64,000 nucleotides of DNA from Bradyrhizobium sp. CCBAU 53421 (lineage in GTDB: Bacteria; Pseudomonadota; Alphaproteobacteria; Rhizobiales; Xanthobacteraceae). The DNA is taken from positions 4,340,001-4,404,000 of the forward strand of contig NZ_CP030047.1 in NCBI RefSeq assembly GCF_015291625.1. Direction: 5' to 3'. The notes under the pieces were generated by a model that saw nothing but the letters and a program-made list of their open reading frames with translations, was not told where the DNA came from and ran no database searches. The translations under genes and the position numbers were made by a program. Below are positions 39,988-50,721 of this stretch, piece after piece (within the stretch, counting starts at the first letter, position 1; each line of letters begins with the position of its first letter).

Positions 39988-40707
39988 ATGCGCTCCGGAG
40001 TGATCGCACAGAAGGTCGGGATGACGCGGGTCTTTACGGAGACCGGCGAGCATATCCCTGTGACCGTGCTGAAGTTGGGCAACTGCCAGGTGCTGGGCCA
40101 CCGCACGACCGAGAAGAACGGCTATGTCGCGCTTCAGCTCGGCTCGGGCGCCCGCAAGACGGTGTACATGCCGAAGGCCGAACGCGGCCAGTTCGCGGTC
40201 GCCAAGGTCGAGCCGAAGCGCAAGGTCGCCGAGTTCCGCGTGTCCGAGGACGCGCTGATCCCGGTCGGCGCGGAAATCCAGGCGGACCATTTCGTGGTCG
40301 GCCAGTTTGTCGACGTGACCGGCACCTCGATCGGTAAGGGCTTCGCCGGCGGCATGAAGCGCTGGAATTTCGGCGGTCTGCGCGCCACCCACGGTGTGTC
40401 GATCTCGCATCGCTCGATCGGTTCGACCGGTGGCCGTCAGGACCCCGGCAAGACCTTCAAGAACAAGAAGATGCCCGGTCACATGGGCGTCGACCGCATC
40501 ACCACGCTGAATCTGCGCGTGGTTTCGACCGACGTCGAGCGCGGCCTGATCCTCGTCGAAGGCGCCGTTCCCGGCTCCAAGGGCGGCTGGATCTCGGTGC
40601 GCGACGCCGTCAAGAAGCCGCTGCCGAAGGAAGCCCCGAAGCCCGGCAAGTTCAAGGTTGCCGGCGGCGAGGCTGCCGAGGCTTCGGCCGAGAAGGAGGG
40701 CGCGTGA
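39988..40707 (+). CDS. rplC: 50S ribosomal protein L3
   Basis: This 239-residue early-assembly 23S rRNA protein near the peptidyl transferase centre begins [20 protein letters not shown]. The central loop [20 protein letters not shown] is conserved. The C-terminus carries a short extra Ala/Glu-rich tail ([15 protein letters not shown]), longer than in enterics but common in alphaproteobacteria. It ends one base before the rplD start codon. Confidence 0.98.
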   Translation: MRSGVIAQKVGMTRVFTETGEHIPVTVLKLGNCQVLGHRTTEKNGYVALQLGSGARKTVYMPKAERGQFAVAKVEPKRKVAEFRVSEDALIPVGAEIQADHFVVGQFVDVTGTSIGKGFAGGMKRWNFGGLRATHGVSISHRSIGSTGGRQDPGKTFKNKKMPGHMGVDRITTLNLRVVSTDVERGLILVEGAVPGSKGGWISVRDAVKKPLPKEAPKPGKFKVAGGEAAEASAEKEGA

Positions 40708-40708
40708 G

Positions 40709-41329
40709 ATGGAACTGAAAGTCACGACCCTTGAAGGCAAGGACGCCGGATCTGTCCAGCTCTCGGACGCGATCTTCGGTCTCGAGCCCCGCGCCGACAT
40801 CATTCAGCGCTGCGTGCAGTGGCAGCTGAACAAGCGTCAGGCCGGCACGCACAAGGCCCAGGGCCGCGCCGACGTCTGGCGCACCGGCAAGAAGATGTAC
40901 AAGCAGAAGGGCACCGGCGGCGCCCGTCACGGCTCGGCCCGCGTGCCGCAGTTCCGCGGCGGTGGCCGTGCGTTCGGTCCGGTGGTTCGCTCCCATGCGA
41001 CCGACCTGCCGAAGAAGGTGCGCGCGCTCGCGCTGAAGCATGCGCTGTCGGCCAAGGCCAAGGACGGCGGGCTGATCGTGATCGACAACGCGCAGCTTGA
41101 GGCCGCCAAGACCAAGGCGCTGCTCGGTCACTTCTCCGGCCTCGGGCTCACCAACGCGCTGATCATCGACGGCGCCGAGCTCAACGCCGGTTTCGCGACC
41201 GCGGCCCGCAACATCCCGAACATCGACGTGCTGCCGATCCAGGGCATCAACGTCTACGACATTCTCCGCCGCCACAAGCTGGTGCTGACCAAGGCTGCGG
41301 TTGATGCGCTGGAGGCGCGCTTCAAATGA
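40709..41329 (+). CDS. rplD: 50S ribosomal protein L4
   Basis: This 206-residue protein lines the exit tunnel; in enterics it also represses the S10 operon. The tunnel loop [20 protein letters not shown] and [10 protein letters not shown] is intact at about 60-95. The start directly follows the rplC stop. Its own stop overlaps the rplW start by four bases (ATGA), indicating coupling. Confidence 0.98.
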   Translation: MELKVTTLEGKDAGSVQLSDAIFGLEPRADIIQRCVQWQLNKRQAGTHKAQGRADVWRTGKKMYKQKGTGGARHGSARVPQFRGGGRAFGPVVRSHATDLPKKVRALALKHALSAKAKDGGLIVIDNAQLEAAKTKALLGHFSGLGLTNALIIDGAELNAGFATAARNIPNIDVLPIQGINVYDILRRHKLVLTKAAVDALEARFK

Positions 41330-41625
41330 AGAACATCGATCCGCGCCACTACGACGTCATCATCTCGCCGGTCGTGACGGAAAAGGCGACGCTCGCCTCC
41401 GAGCACAACAAGGTGCTGTTCAAGGTCGCCGGCAAGGCGACCAAGCCGCAGATCAAGGAAGCGGTCGAGAAGCTGTTCGACGTCAAGGTGAAGAGCGTCA
41501 ACACTCTCGTTCGCAAGGGCAAGACCAAGGTGTTCCGCGGCAATCTCGGCTCGCAGTCGGACACCAAGCGCGCGATCGTGACCCTGGAAGAGGGCCACCG
41601 CATCGACGTGACTACCGGACTATAA
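41326..41625 (+). CDS. rplW: 50S ribosomal protein L23
   Basis: This 99-residue protein at the tunnel exit docks trigger factor and SRP. It begins [20 protein letters not shown] and carries the conserved [20 protein letters not shown]. It overlaps rplD by four bases and precedes rplB by 12. Confidence 0.98.
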   Translation: MKNIDPRHYDVIISPVVTEKATLASEHNKVLFKVAGKATKPQIKEAVEKLFDVKVKSVNTLVRKGKTKVFRGNLGSQSDTKRAIVTLEEGHRIDVTTGL

Positions 41626-41637
41626 GGCGCAACGACG

Positions 41638-42471
41638 ATGGCATTGAAAACCTACAATCCCACGACGCCGGGCCAGCGCCAGCTGGTCATGGTCGATCGT
41701 TCGGCGCTCTACAAGGGCAAGCCGGTGAAGACCCTGACCGAGGGCAAGCTCGGCAACGGCGGTCGCAACAACACCGGTCGCATCACCGTGCGCTTCCGCG
41801 GCGGCGGCCACAAGAAGGCCTACCGCACCGTCGACTTCCGCCGCGACAAGGTGGACATGCCGGCGGTCGTGGAGCGGCTCGAGTACGATCCGAACCGCAC
41901 CGCGTTCATCGCGCTGATCAAGTATCAGGACGGTGAGCTGGCCTACATCCTGGCGCCGCAGCGTCTGGCAGCGGGCGACACCGTCGTCGCCGGCAACTAC
42001 GTCGACGTCAAGCCGGGCAACGTCATGCCGCTCGGCAACATGCCGGTCGGCACGATCGTGCACAACATCGAGCTGAAGATCGGCAAGGGCGGCCAGCTGG
42101 CGCGTTCCGCCGGCACCTATGCCCAGATCGTCGGCCGCGACCAGGACTACGTGATCGTTCGCCTGAACTCGGGCGAGCAGCGTCTCGTGCACGGCCGTTG
42201 CCGCGGCACGATCGGCGCGGTCTCGAACCCGGATCACATGAACATCTCGATCGGCAAGGCCGGTCGTACCCGCTGGCTCGGCTGGCGTCCGCACAACCGC
42301 GGCGTCGTCATGAACCCGATCGATCACCCGCACGGCGGTGGTGAAGGTCGTACCTCGGGCGGTCGTCACCCGGTCACTCCGTGGGGCAAGCCGACCAAGG
42401 GCAAGAAGACCCGCACCAACAAGTCGACCAACAAATTCATTCTCCTCAGCCGCCACAAGCGGAAGAAGTAA
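41638..42471 (+). CDS. rplB: 50S ribosomal protein L2
   Basis: This 277-residue protein is needed for subunit joining and peptidyl transfer. It begins [20 protein letters not shown] and contains [18 protein letters not shown]. The C-terminal [20 protein letters not shown] with the key His is present. Length is typical. It precedes rpsS by 12 bp. Confidence 0.98.
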   Translation: MALKTYNPTTPGQRQLVMVDRSALYKGKPVKTLTEGKLGNGGRNNTGRITVRFRGGGHKKAYRTVDFRRDKVDMPAVVERLEYDPNRTAFIALIKYQDGELAYILAPQRLAAGDTVVAGNYVDVKPGNVMPLGNMPVGTIVHNIELKIGKGGQLARSAGTYAQIVGRDQDYVIVRLNSGEQRLVHGRCRGTIGAVSNPDHMNISIGKAGRTRWLGWRPHNRGVVMNPIDHPHGGGEGRTSGGRHPVTPWGKPTKGKKTRTNKSTNKFILLSRHKRKK

Positions 42472-42483
42472 GGAACGCCGGAC

Positions 42484-42762
42484 ATGGTTCGTTCAGTCTG
42501 GAAAGGCCCGTTCGTCGAGGGTTCTCTGCTCAAGAAGGCAGATGCCGCCCGCGCGTCCGGCCGTCACGACGTCATCAAGATCTGGAGCCGCCGCTCCACC
42601 ATCCTGCCGCAGTTCGTCGGCCTGACCTTCGGTGTCTACAACGGCCAGAAGCATGTGCCGGTGGCGATCAACGAGGAAATGGTGGGTCACAAGTTCGGCG
42701 AGTTCTCGCCGACCCGGACCTTCCACGGCCACTCGGGCGACAAGAAAGCCAAGAAGGCTTGA
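42484..42762 (+). CDS. rpsS: 30S ribosomal protein S19
   Basis: This 92-residue 30S head protein pairs with S13. It begins [20 protein letters not shown] and contains [20 protein letters not shown] and the conserved [14 protein letters not shown]. It precedes rplV by 10 bp within the S10 operon. Confidence 0.98.
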   Translation: MVRSVWKGPFVEGSLLKKADAARASGRHDVIKIWSRRSTILPQFVGLTFGVYNGQKHVPVAINEEMVGHKFGEFSPTRTFHGHSGDKKAKKA

Positions 42763-42772
42763 GGAATAGACG

Positions 42773-43159
42773 ATGAGCAAACCAAAGCGCGAACGTAGCC
42801 TCGCGGACAATGAGGCCAAGGCCGTCGCCCGCATGCTGCGCGTCAGCCCGCAGAAGCTCAACCTGGTGGCGCAGCTGATCCGCGGCCGCAAGGCGTCCGC
42901 TGCGCTCGCCGACCTGCAGTTCTCGCGCAAGCGGATCGCGGTCGACGTCAAGAAGTGCCTGGAATCGGCGATCGCCAACGCCGAGAACAACCATGACCTC
43001 GATGTCGACGATCTCGTCGTTGCCGAGGCGCATGTCGGCAACGGTATCGTGATGAAGCGTTTTGCTCCGCGCGGCCGTGGCCGTTCGGGCCGTGTGTTCA
43101 AACCGTTCTCGCACCTGACCATCGTGGTTCGTCAGGTCGAGGCCGAGGCAAGCGCCTAA
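42773..43159 (+). CDS. rplV: 50S ribosomal protein L22
   Basis: This 128-residue exit-tunnel protein begins [20 protein letters not shown]. The core [18 protein letters not shown] and the tunnel hairpin [20 protein letters not shown] are intact (the latter is where macrolide resistance changes occur elsewhere). It is followed by rpsC after 20 bp. Confidence 0.98.
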   Translation: MSKPKRERSLADNEAKAVARMLRVSPQKLNLVAQLIRGRKASAALADLQFSRKRIAVDVKKCLESAIANAENNHDLDVDDLVVAEAHVGNGIVMKRFAPRGRGRSGRVFKPFSHLTIVVRQVEAEASA

Positions 43160-43179
43160 GAAGGGCGCAGGAGAAGACG

Positions 43180-43881
43180 ATGGGTCAAAAGATCAATCCA
43201 ATCGGGCTGCGTCTCGGCATCAACCGGACCTGGGACTCCCGTTGGTTCGCCGGCAAGCAGGAATACGGCAAGCTGCTGCACGAGGACGTCAAGATCCGCG
43301 AGATCCTGCACAAGGAGCTCAAGCAGGCGGCCGTCGCCCGCATCGTGATCGAGCGTCCGCACAAGAAGTGCCGCGTGACGATCCATTCGGCCCGTCCGGG
43401 CGTCGTGATCGGCAAGAAGGGCGCCGACATCGACAAGCTGCGCAAGAAGGTCGCCGACATCACCTCGTCGGACGTCGTGATCAACATCGTCGAAATCCGC
43501 AAGCCGGAGCTCGACGCGACCCTGGTCGCTGAATCGATCGCCCAGCAGCTCGAGCGCCGCGTTGCGTTCCGCCGCGCCATGAAGCGCGCCGTGCAGTCGG
43601 CGATGCGTCTCGGCGCCGAGGGCATCCGCATCAACTGCTCGGGCCGTCTCGGCGGCGCCGAAATTGCGCGCATGGAGTGGTACCGCGAAGGTCGCGTGCC
43701 GCTGCACACGCTACGCGCCGACGTCGACTACGGCGTTGCCACCGCGTTCACGACCTTCGGCACCTGCGGCGTCAAGGTCTGGATCTTCAAGGGCGAGATC
43801 CTCGAGCACGATCCGATGGCCCAGGACAAGAAGATGGCCGAAGGCGACAGCACGCCGCGTTCGCGCCGCGACGCCGCTTGA
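43180..43881 (+). CDS. rpsC: 30S ribosomal protein S3
   Basis: This 233-residue protein of the mRNA entry channel begins [20 protein letters not shown]. The KH motif [17 protein letters not shown] and the C-terminal [15 protein letters not shown] are seen. The last 20 residues are a charged tail, common in this group. It precedes rplP by 30 bp. Confidence 0.98.
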   Translation: MGQKINPIGLRLGINRTWDSRWFAGKQEYGKLLHEDVKIREILHKELKQAAVARIVIERPHKKCRVTIHSARPGVVIGKKGADIDKLRKKVADITSSDVVINIVEIRKPELDATLVAESIAQQLERRVAFRRAMKRAVQSAMRLGAEGIRINCSGRLGGAEIARMEWYREGRVPLHTLRADVDYGVATAFTTFGTCGVKVWIFKGEILEHDPMAQDKKMAEGDSTPRSRRDAA

Positions 43882-43911
43882 GGCAAAGCAGGAATTTGAG
43901 GGCTTAAAGCC

Positions 43912-44325
43912 ATGATGCAACCTAAGAAAACGAAGTTCCGGAAGGCGCATAAGGGCCGTATCCACGGCGTTGCGACCTCTGGCGCGACGTTGGCGTTCGG
44001 CCAGTTCGGCTTGAAGGCGATGGAGCCTGAGCGCGTCACCGCCCGTCAGATCGAAGCCGCCCGCCGCGCGCTGACCCGTCACATGAAGCGCGCCGGCCGC
44101 GTCTGGATCCGCGTGTTCCCGGACGTGCCGGTGTCGAAGAAGCCCGCCGAAGTCCGCATGGGCTCCGGCAAGGGTGCGCCCGAATTGTGGGTGGTCCGGA
44201 TCAAGCCGGGCCGCGTGATGTTCGAGATCGACGGCGTGCCGGTGCAGACCGCGAAGGAAGCGCTGTCGCTCGCCGCCGCCAAGCTGCCGATCAAGACGCG
44301 CTTCGTTGCGCGCATTGCGGAGTAA
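43912..44325 (+). CDS. rplP: 50S ribosomal protein L16
   Basis: This 137-residue protein near the A-site tRNA elbow begins [20 protein letters not shown]. The ATG at 43915 is an alternative start. The conserved [20 protein letters not shown] and [20 protein letters not shown] are present. It is followed by rpmC after 5 bp. Confidence 0.98.
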   Translation: MMQPKKTKFRKAHKGRIHGVATSGATLAFGQFGLKAMEPERVTARQIEAARRALTRHMKRAGRVWIRVFPDVPVSKKPAEVRMGSGKGAPELWVVRIKPGRVMFEIDGVPVQTAKEALSLAAAKLPIKTRFVARIAE

Positions 44326-44330
44326 TCGCC

Positions 44331-44537
44331 ATGGCCGAGATGAAAGTTGAAGACATTCGCGCGATGAGCGACGACCAGCGGGAAGACGCGGTCCTTAACC
44401 TGAAGAAGGAACGCTTCAACCTGCGTTTCCAGCGCGCCACCGGGCAGCTGGAGAACACGTCGCGGATGCGGGAAGCCCGCCGCGATATCGCTCGTATCAA
44501 GACCATCGCCGCGCAGCTGCGCGCGAAGAAGAAGTAA
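44331..44537 (+). CDS. rpmC: 50S ribosomal protein L29
   Basis: This 68-residue two-helix protein at the tunnel exit starts [20 protein letters not shown] and ends [15 protein letters not shown]. It is normal in length. It starts 5 bp after the rplP stop and precedes rpsQ by 11 bp; translational coupling is likely. Confidence 0.96.
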   Translation: MAEMKVEDIRAMSDDQREDAVLNLKKERFNLRFQRATGQLENTSRMREARRDIARIKTIAAQLRAKKK

Positions 44538-44548
44538 GGGGCAAGCCT

Positions 44549-44797
44549 ATGCCGAAACGTACTCTGCAGGGCGTGGTCGTCAGCGACAAGCAAGCCAAGA
44601 CCATCGTGGTGCGCGTCGATCGCCGCTTCACGCACCCGATCTACAAGAAGACGATCCGCCGTTCCAAGAACTACCACGCGCACGACGAGAACAACCAGTT
44701 CAAGCCGGGCGACATGGTCTGGATCGAGGAATCGAAGCCGATCTCGAAGCTGAAGCGCTGGACCGTGGTCCGGGGCGAACACAAGAAAACGGCCTGA
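44549..44797 (+). CDS. rpsQ: 30S ribosomal protein S17
   Basis: This 82-residue OB-fold protein begins [20 protein letters not shown] and contains [20 protein letters not shown]. It is the last S10-operon gene, followed by a small hairpin (44800-44818) and 75 bp to rplN. Confidence 0.97.
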   Translation: MPKRTLQGVVVSDKQAKTIVVRVDRRFTHPIYKKTIRRSKNYHAHDENNQFKPGDMVWIEESKPISKLKRWTVVRGEHKKTA

Positions 44798-44799
44798 TT

Positions 44800-44818
44800 A
44801 CTTCGGCCTGGCCGAAGT
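44800..44818 (+). other. Hairpin between rpsQ and rplN
   Basis: ACTTCGGCC and GGCCGAAGT are perfect complements around one base at 44809. With no T-run it is likely a pause or processing site at the S10/spc boundary. Confidence 0.45.
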
Positions 44819-44872
44819 CATTCAGGGAAATTTTGAGCGCGCTAAAGCGCAGAAAGAGGACGAGGTGCATCA

Positions 44873-45241
44873 ATGATTCAGATGCAGACCAACCTCGACG
44901 TGGCCGATAATTCAGGCGCACGCCGTGTCATGTGCATCAAGGTTCTTGGAGGTTCCAAGCGCCGCTATGCCACCGTGGGCGACGTTATCGTTGTGTCGAT
45001 CAAGGAAGCCATTCCGCGTGGCAAGGTGAAGAAGGGCGACGTGATGAAGGCCGTCGTGGTTCGGGTCCGCAAGGACATCCGCCGCGCCGACGGTTCGGTC
45101 ATCCGTTTCGACCGCAACGCCGCCGTGCTGATCAACAATCAGTCCGAGCCGGTCGGCACCCGTATCTTCGGGCCGGTGCCGCGCGAGTTGCGCGCCAAGA
45201 ACCACATGAAGATCATTTCGCTCGCGCCGGAGGTGCTGTGA
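44873..45241 (+). CDS. rplN: 50S ribosomal protein L14
   Basis: This 122-residue inter-subunit-bridge protein begins [20 protein letters not shown] and contains [20 protein letters not shown] and [10 protein letters not shown]. It heads the spc operon. The stop overlaps the rplX start by one base (TGATG). Confidence 0.98.
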
Positions 45242-45547
45242 TGGCTGCCAAGATCCGCAAGGGCGACAAGGTGATGGTGCTCACCGGCCGCGACAAGGGT
45301 CGCACCGGCGAGGTGTTCGAGGTGCGTCCGGACGAGAACAAGGCTCTCGTTCGCGGCATCAACATGGTGAAGCGCCACCAGAAGCAGACCCAGACCCAGG
45401 AAGGCGGCATCATCTCCAAGGAGATGCCGATCGACCTTTCGAACATCGCGTATGTCGGCAAGGACGGAAAGCCGACCCGCATCGGGTTCAAGATTCAGGC
45501 CGATGGCAAGAAGGTTCGTGTTGCCAAGAGCTCGGGAGCAGAGATCG

Positions 45548-45555
<8 letters not shown>
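45241..45555 (+). CDS. rplX: 50S ribosomal protein L24
   Basis: This 104-residue KOW-domain assembly initiator begins [20 protein letters not shown]. The motif [20 protein letters not shown] is typical. It overlaps rplN by one base and rplE by eight (45548-45555), so the three are tightly coupled. Confidence 0.97.
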
Positions 45556-46105
<550 letters not shown>

Positions 46106-46151
46106 GTAGCTGAGCCAAAGCCACTCAAACGCGGATACCCAGGAGCCAAGC

Positions 46152-46457
46152 ATGGCAAAGAAGAGTTCAGTCGAGAAGAACAACCGGCGCAAGCGGATGG
46201 CGAAGAACGCCGGCCCGCGCCGCGAGAAGCTGAAGGCGATCATCGCCGACAAGACCAAGCCGATGGAAGAGCGCTTCGCGGCGACGCTGAAGCTCGCCGA
46301 GATGCCGCGCAACTCGTCGCCGACGCGCATCCGCAACCGTTGCGAGCTGACCGGGCGTCCGCGCTCGAACTATCGCAAGAACAAGCTCTCGCGCATCGCG
46401 CTGCGTGAACTCGGCTCCAAGGGCCTGGTTCCCGGCCTCGTGAAGTCGAGCTGGTAA
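46152..46457 (+). CDS. rpsN: 30S ribosomal protein S14 (zinc-free type)
   Basis: This 101-residue 30S head protein begins [20 protein letters not shown]. The C-terminal [20 protein letters not shown] is typical. It has one cysteine only, so it is the long form without the CxxC zinc site. It precedes rpsH by 16 bp. Confidence 0.97.
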   Translation: MAKKSSVEKNNRRKRMAKNAGPRREKLKAIIADKTKPMEERFAATLKLAEMPRNSSPTRIRNRCELTGRPRSNYRKNKLSRIALRELGSKGLVPGLVKSSW

Positions 46458-46473
46458 GGGGAGGGTCGGAAAA

Positions 46474-46872
46474 ATGTCTACGCACGATCCGATCAGCGAT
46501 CTCATCACCCGCATCCGCAACGCGCAGATGCGTTCGAAGTCCAAGGTCTCGAGCCCCGGCTCGAAGATGCGCGCCAACGTGCTCGAGGTGCTGAAGTCCG
46601 AGGGTTATATCCGCGGCTACGCCAGCGTCGAGCATGCCTCGGGGCGCAGCGAGCTCGAGATCGAGCTGAAGTATTTCGACGGCGAGCCCGTCATCCGCGA
46701 GATCGAGCGGGTGTCGAAGCCGGGCCGGCGCGTTTACGCCTCGGTGAAGAACCTGCCGCGCGTGAACAACGGTCTCGGCATTTCGGTGTTGTCGACGCCG
46801 AAGGGAATCATGGCTGACCACGAGGCGCGCGACGCCAACGTGGGCGGCGAAGTTCTCTTCACGGTGTTCTGA
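46474..46872 (+). CDS. rpsH: 30S ribosomal protein S8
   Basis: This 132-residue 16S rRNA-binding protein begins [20 protein letters not shown]. The C-terminal [20 protein letters not shown] is conserved. In enterics it represses the spc operon by binding near rplE; whether that holds here is not shown. Confidence 0.98.
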   Translation: MSTHDPISDLITRIRNAQMRSKSKVSSPGSKMRANVLEVLKSEGYIRGYASVEHASGRSELEIELKYFDGEPVIREIERVSKPGRRVYASVKNLPRVNNGLGISVLSTPKGIMADHEARDANVGGEVLFTVF

Positions 46873-46886
46873 GGAAGGATATTGCG

Positions 46887-47420
46887 ATGTCACGTATCGG
46901 CAAGCGGCCGGTGGCGATCCCGTCGGGTGTGACGGCGACTGTCGAGGGCCAGACGGTGAAGGTGAAGGGGCCGAAGGGCCAGCTTCAGTTCGTCGTGCAT
47001 GACGACGTCGAGGTGAAGTTCGAGAACGGCCAGGTCAAGGTCGCTCCGCGCGTCAAGACCAACCGCGCGCAGGCGATGTACGGTACCGCGCGCGCGCAGG
47101 TCGCCAACCTCGTCGAGGGCGTCACCAAGGGCTTCGAGAAGAAGCTCGAGATCACCGGCGTCGGTTACCGCGCCGCGATGCAGGGCAAGAACCTGCAGCT
47201 CGCGCTCGGCTACAGCCACGACGTGGTCTACGCGATCCCGGAAGGCATCACCATCGCGGTGCCGAAGCCGACCGAGATCACGATCACCGGCAACGATCCG
47301 CAGCGCGTCGGCCAGGTCGCCGCCGAGATCCGCGCCTACCGTCCGCCGGAGCCGTACAAGGGCAAGGGCGTGAAGTACGCCAACGAATTCATCTTCCGCA
47401 AGGAAGGCAAGAAGAAGTAA
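46887..47420 (+). CDS. rplF: 50S ribosomal protein L6
   Basis: This 177-residue protein beside the sarcin-ricin loop begins [20 protein letters not shown]. Both L6 repeats and the signature [20 protein letters not shown] are present. It precedes rplR by 11 bp. Confidence 0.98.
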   Translation: MSRIGKRPVAIPSGVTATVEGQTVKVKGPKGQLQFVVHDDVEVKFENGQVKVAPRVKTNRAQAMYGTARAQVANLVEGVTKGFEKKLEITGVGYRAAMQGKNLQLALGYSHDVVYAIPEGITIAVPKPTEITITGNDPQRVGQVAAEIRAYRPPEPYKGKGVKYANEFIFRKEGKKK

Positions 47421-47431
47421 CGGAGCCGGTC

Positions 47432-47791
47432 ATGTCACTCAAGGTTACGAATGCCCGGCGCAAGCAGCGCGTGCGCCTTGCGCTTCGCCGCTCGGCAGGC
47501 GGCCGTCCGCGGCTGTCGGTGTTCCGCTCGTCCAAGCACATCTACGCCCAGGTCATCGACGACCAGAAGGGCGAGACGCTCGCCTCCGCCTCGTCGCTGG
47601 AGAAGACCATGCGCGACGCCGGCAAGACCGGCGCCGACATCGATGCGGCGAAGGCCGTCGGCAAGCTGCTGGCGGAGCGCGCGGCGCAGAAGGGTGTCAA
47701 GGAAGTCGTGTTCGATCGCGGCGCCTACATCTATCACGGGCGCGTCAAGGCGCTCGCGGATGCAGCGCGTGAAGGCGGATTGAGCTTCTAA
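47432..47791 (+). CDS. rplR: 50S ribosomal protein L18
   Basis: This 119-residue 5S rRNA-binding protein begins [20 protein letters not shown]. The [20 protein letters not shown] and [20 protein letters not shown] segments are typical. It precedes rpsE by 58 bp. Confidence 0.98.
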   Translation: MSLKVTNARRKQRVRLALRRSAGGRPRLSVFRSSKHIYAQVIDDQKGETLASASSLEKTMRDAGKTGADIDAAKAVGKLLAERAAQKGVKEVVFDRGAYIYHGRVKALADAAREGGLSF

Positions 47792-47849
47792 ACGAATCGA
47801 ACGATTACAAGGCAAGAGGCGCAAGGCCTCCTAGAGATTGGAAAACACC

Positions 47850-48425
47850 ATGGCAGGTGAACGCGAACGCGGCGGACGCGAACGGAGCAGGGAGCGCGAG
47901 GAGCGCGACAGCGAGTTCGTCGACAAGCTCGTCCACATCAATCGCGTGGCGAAGGTCGTCAAGGGCGGCAAGCGCTTCGGCTTTGCGGCGCTGGTCGTGA
48001 TCGGCGATCAGAAGGGCCGGGTCGGTTTCGGCCACGGCAAGGCGCGCGAAGTTCCGGAAGCGATCCGCAAGGCGACCGAATCGGCGAAGCGCAATCTGAC
48101 CCGCGTCGCGCTGCGCGAAGGCCGCACGCTGCATCACGACGTCGCCGGTCGTCACGGCGCCGGCCGCGTCTATCTGCGTACCGCTCCGGCGGGTACCGGC
48201 ATCATCGCCGGCGGCCCGATGCGCGCGGTGTTCGAGACGCTCGGCATCCAGGACGTGGTGGCGAAGTCGATCGGCTCGTCGAATCCCTACAACATGGTTC
48301 GCGCAACCTTCGACGCGCTGAAGCATCAGGATTCGCCGCGCTCGGTGGCTGCGCGCCGCAACATCAAGGTCTCCACCCTGCAGTCGCGCCGCGTCGGCGG
48401 CGACGCCGAAGTGGTGGCGGAATAA
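47850..48425 (+). CDS. rpsE: 30S ribosomal protein S5
   Basis: This 191-residue protein of the decoding-fidelity and helicase region has the S5 core [20 protein letters not shown] and the [20 protein letters not shown] loop. It carries a highly charged Arg/Glu N-terminus ([18 protein letters not shown]), common in alphaproteobacterial S5. The ATG at 47850 is used; a TTG at 47838 would add four residues. rpmD follows after 34 bp. Confidence 0.97.
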   Translation: MAGERERGGRERSREREERDSEFVDKLVHINRVAKVVKGGKRFGFAALVVIGDQKGRVGFGHGKAREVPEAIRKATESAKRNLTRVALREGRTLHHDVAGRHGAGRVYLRTAPAGTGIIAGGPMRAVFETLGIQDVVAKSIGSSNPYNMVRATFDALKHQDSPRSVAARRNIKVSTLQSRRVGGDAEVVAE

Positions 48426-48459
48426 CCCGCGCGACCAGCGCTTTCTGGAGTTCAAGACG

Positions 48460-48651
48460 ATGGCCAAGGCCAGCAAGACGATCAAGGTCGAGCAGACCGG
48501 CAGCGCAATCCGCCGCCATCACTCGCAGCGTTCGACGCTGATCGGCCTCAAGCTCAACAAGATCGGCCGGGTTGCCGAGCTGCAGGATACCCCTGAAGTT
48601 CGCGGCATGATCAGCAAGGTTCAGCATCTCGTCCGCGTCGTCGGCGAGTAA
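48460..48651 (+). CDS. rpmD: 50S ribosomal protein L30
   Basis: This 63-residue protein begins [20 protein letters not shown] and contains [20 protein letters not shown]. It is short and without extensions. It lies between rpsE and rplO (21 bp) as usual in the spc operon. Confidence 0.96.
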   Translation: MAKASKTIKVEQTGSAIRRHHSQRSTLIGLKLNKIGRVAELQDTPEVRGMISKVQHLVRVVGE

Positions 48652-48672
48652 GCAGAGATAAGGAGAAGGGCG

Positions 48673-49158
48673 ATGAAGCTCAGCGATATCGCCGACAACG
48701 CCGGCTCGCGCAAGAAGCGCATGCGTGTCGGCCGTGGCATCGGTTCCGGCAAGGGCAAGACCTCGGGCCGCGGCGGCAAGGGCCAGACCGCGCGTTCGGG
48801 CGTCCGCATCAAGGGTTTCGAAGGCGGCCAGATGCCGATGCATCGCCGTCTGCCGAAGCGCGGCTTCAACAACATCTTCCGGCTCGACTTCGCCGAGATC
48901 AATCTCGACCGTCTGCAGGAAGCGATCGACAACAAGCTGGTCAACGCCAGCGAGACCGTGACCGTCGAATCGCTGGTCAAGGCCGGCGTGCTGCGCCGCG
49001 CCAAGGACGGCCTGCGGCTGCTGGGCCGCGGCGAGATCAAGACCAAGCTGACCATTGAGGCGCACGGCGCTTCCAAGTCGGCCATTGCCGCGGTCGAGAA
49101 GGCCGGCGGCTCGGTCAAGATCCTGGCCCCCGCCAAGGAAGAAGGCGAGGCGGCGTAA
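48673..49158 (+). CDS. rplO: 50S ribosomal protein L15
   Basis: This 161-residue assembly protein begins [20 protein letters not shown]. The [21 protein letters not shown]-terminus and the [20 protein letters not shown] loop are typical. A large hairpin directly after its stop separates it from secY. Confidence 0.98.
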   Translation: MKLSDIADNAGSRKKRMRVGRGIGSGKGKTSGRGGKGQTARSGVRIKGFEGGQMPMHRRLPKRGFNNIFRLDFAEINLDRLQEAIDNKLVNASETVTVESLVKAGVLRRAKDGLRLLGRGEIKTKLTIEAHGASKSAIAAVEKAGGSVKILAPAKEEGEAA

Positions 49159-49159
49159 C

Positions 49160-49201
49160 ATCTGCGTCATTGCCCGCGCGCGGCGCGGGCAATCCGCAGA
49201 T
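49160..49201. other. Long two-tier hairpin between rplO and secY
   Basis: The outer arms ATCTGCG/CGCAGAT and inner arms ATTGCCCGCGC/GCGCGGGCAAT (11 bp) surround a three-base loop, with a small internal bulge. It begins at the end of the rplO stop codon and lacks a T-run. It could lower read-through to secY or protect the upstream mRNA. Confidence 0.6.
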
Positions 49202-49315
49202 CGAATGATGGACTTATCGAGGCCGAGCACCAGATAATGTCCGGTGTCTGCCGACGGCCCCGATAGAACGAGTTCTTGGGGCGTCGGCGAAGCGGGCTCC
49301 GGGAGAAAGCCGAAC

Positions 49316-50650
49316 ATGGTCTCAGCAGCCGAACAACTTGCCGCCAACCTCAATTTCGGACAGCTGGCGAAAGCCGACGAGCTGAAGAAGCGCATCTGGT
49401 TCACCCTGGGTGCGCTGCTTGTTTATCGGCTGGGCACCTACATCCCGCTGCCGGGCATCGATCCCAACATCTGGGAGCAGGTGTTCCGCAGCCAGTCCGG
49501 CGGCATCCTCGGCATGTTCAACATGTTCGCCGGCGGCGGCATCCACCGCATGGCGATCTTCGCGCTCAACATCATGCCGTACATCTCGGCATCGATCATC
49601 GTGCAGCTGCTGACCACCGTGTCGCCGCAGCTCGAGGCGCTGAAGAAGGAAGGCGAGGCCGGCCGCAAGACGCTGAACCAGTACACCCGTTACCTGACGG
49701 TGATCCTGGCGCTGTTCCAGTCCTACGGCATCGCGATCGGCCTCGAAGGCGCCGGCAATGTGGTCAGCGACCCCGGCATGTTCTTCCGGATATCAACTGC
49801 GATCACCCTGACCGGCGGCACCATGTTCCTGATGTGGCTCGGCGAGCAGATCACCTCGCGCGGCATCGGCAACGGTATTTCGCTGATCATCCTGTCCGGC
49901 ATCGTCGCCGAGCTGCCCTCGGCGCTCGCCAACATGCTGGAACTCGGCCGCCAGGGCGCGATGTCGACCGGCCTGATCCTGATCGTCATCGTGATGGCGG
50001 TCGCCGTGATCGCCTTCATCGTGTTCATGGAGCGTGCGCAGCGCCGGTTGCTGATCCAGTATCCGAAGCGCCAGGTCGGCAACAAGATGTTCGAGGGCCA
50101 GTCCTCGCATCTGCCGCTCAAGCTCAACACCTCGGGCGTGATTCCGCCGATCTTCGCCTCGTCGCTGCTGCTGCTGCCGACCACGGTTGCGAACTTCAAC
50201 GCCGGCAAGGGGCCGGAGTGGTTCCAGTGGCTCACCACCCAGCTCAGCCACGGCCGTCCGCTGTTCCTGCTGATGTATCTCGCGCTGATCGTGTTCTTCG
50301 CCTTCTTCTACACCGCGATCGTGTTCAACCCGACCGAGACCGCGGACAATCTGAAGAAGCATGGCGGCTTCATCCCGGGCATCCGGCCCGGTGAGCGCAC
50401 GGCGGAATATATCGACTACGTGCTGTCGCGCATCACGGTGCTCGGCGCGATCTATCTGGCGATCGTCTGCCTGATTCCGGAAATTCTGATTTCCTACGCT
50501 TCGGTCCCGTTCTACTTTGGCGGCACTTCGCTCCTGATCGTCGTCAGTGTGACGATGGATACGGTGTCGCAGGTGCAGGGCTATCTGCTCGCCCATCAGT
50601 ATGAAGGGCTGATCAGGAAGTCGAAGCTCAGGGGAGGCCGCCGCCGCTGA
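49316..50650 (+). CDS. secY: Preprotein translocase subunit SecY
   Basis: This 444-residue inner-membrane channel protein has about ten membrane segments. It begins MVSAAEQLAANLNFGQLAKA; the first plug-region segment GIFGMFNMF-like (here GGILGMFNMFAGGG) and the C-terminal QLKQRGRR-like cytoplasmic end (IRKSKLRGGRRR) are seen. The frame is open upstream by 24 codons, but homology and a GGGAGAA site support this start. It forms SecYEG with secE at 15353. Confidence 0.97.
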   Translation: MVSAAEQLAANLNFGQLAKADELKKRIWFTLGALLVYRLGTYIPLPGIDPNIWEQVFRSQSGGILGMFNMFAGGGIHRMAIFALNIMPYISASIIVQLLTTVSPQLEALKKEGEAGRKTLNQYTRYLTVILALFQSYGIAIGLEGAGNVVSDPGMFFRISTAITLTGGTMFLMWLGEQITSRGIGNGISLIILSGIVAELPSALANMLELGRQGAMSTGLILIVIVMAVAVIAFIVFMERAQRRLLIQYPKRQVGNKMFEGQSSHLPLKLNTSGVIPPIFASSLLLLPTTVANFNAGKGPEWFQWLTTQLSHGRPLFLLMYLALIVFFAFFYTAIVFNPTETADNLKKHGGFIPGIRPGERTAEYIDYVLSRITVLGAIYLAIVCLIPEILISYASVPFYFGGTSLLIVVSVTMDTVSQVQGYLLAHQYEGLIRKSKLRGGRRR

Positions 50651-50721
50651 TCGCGGCGCGGCGCCAAACTCAAAACACAGGTGTGCGGACGTCGCCCACC
50701 TAGCCGGGGGGCGAAGCAGAT

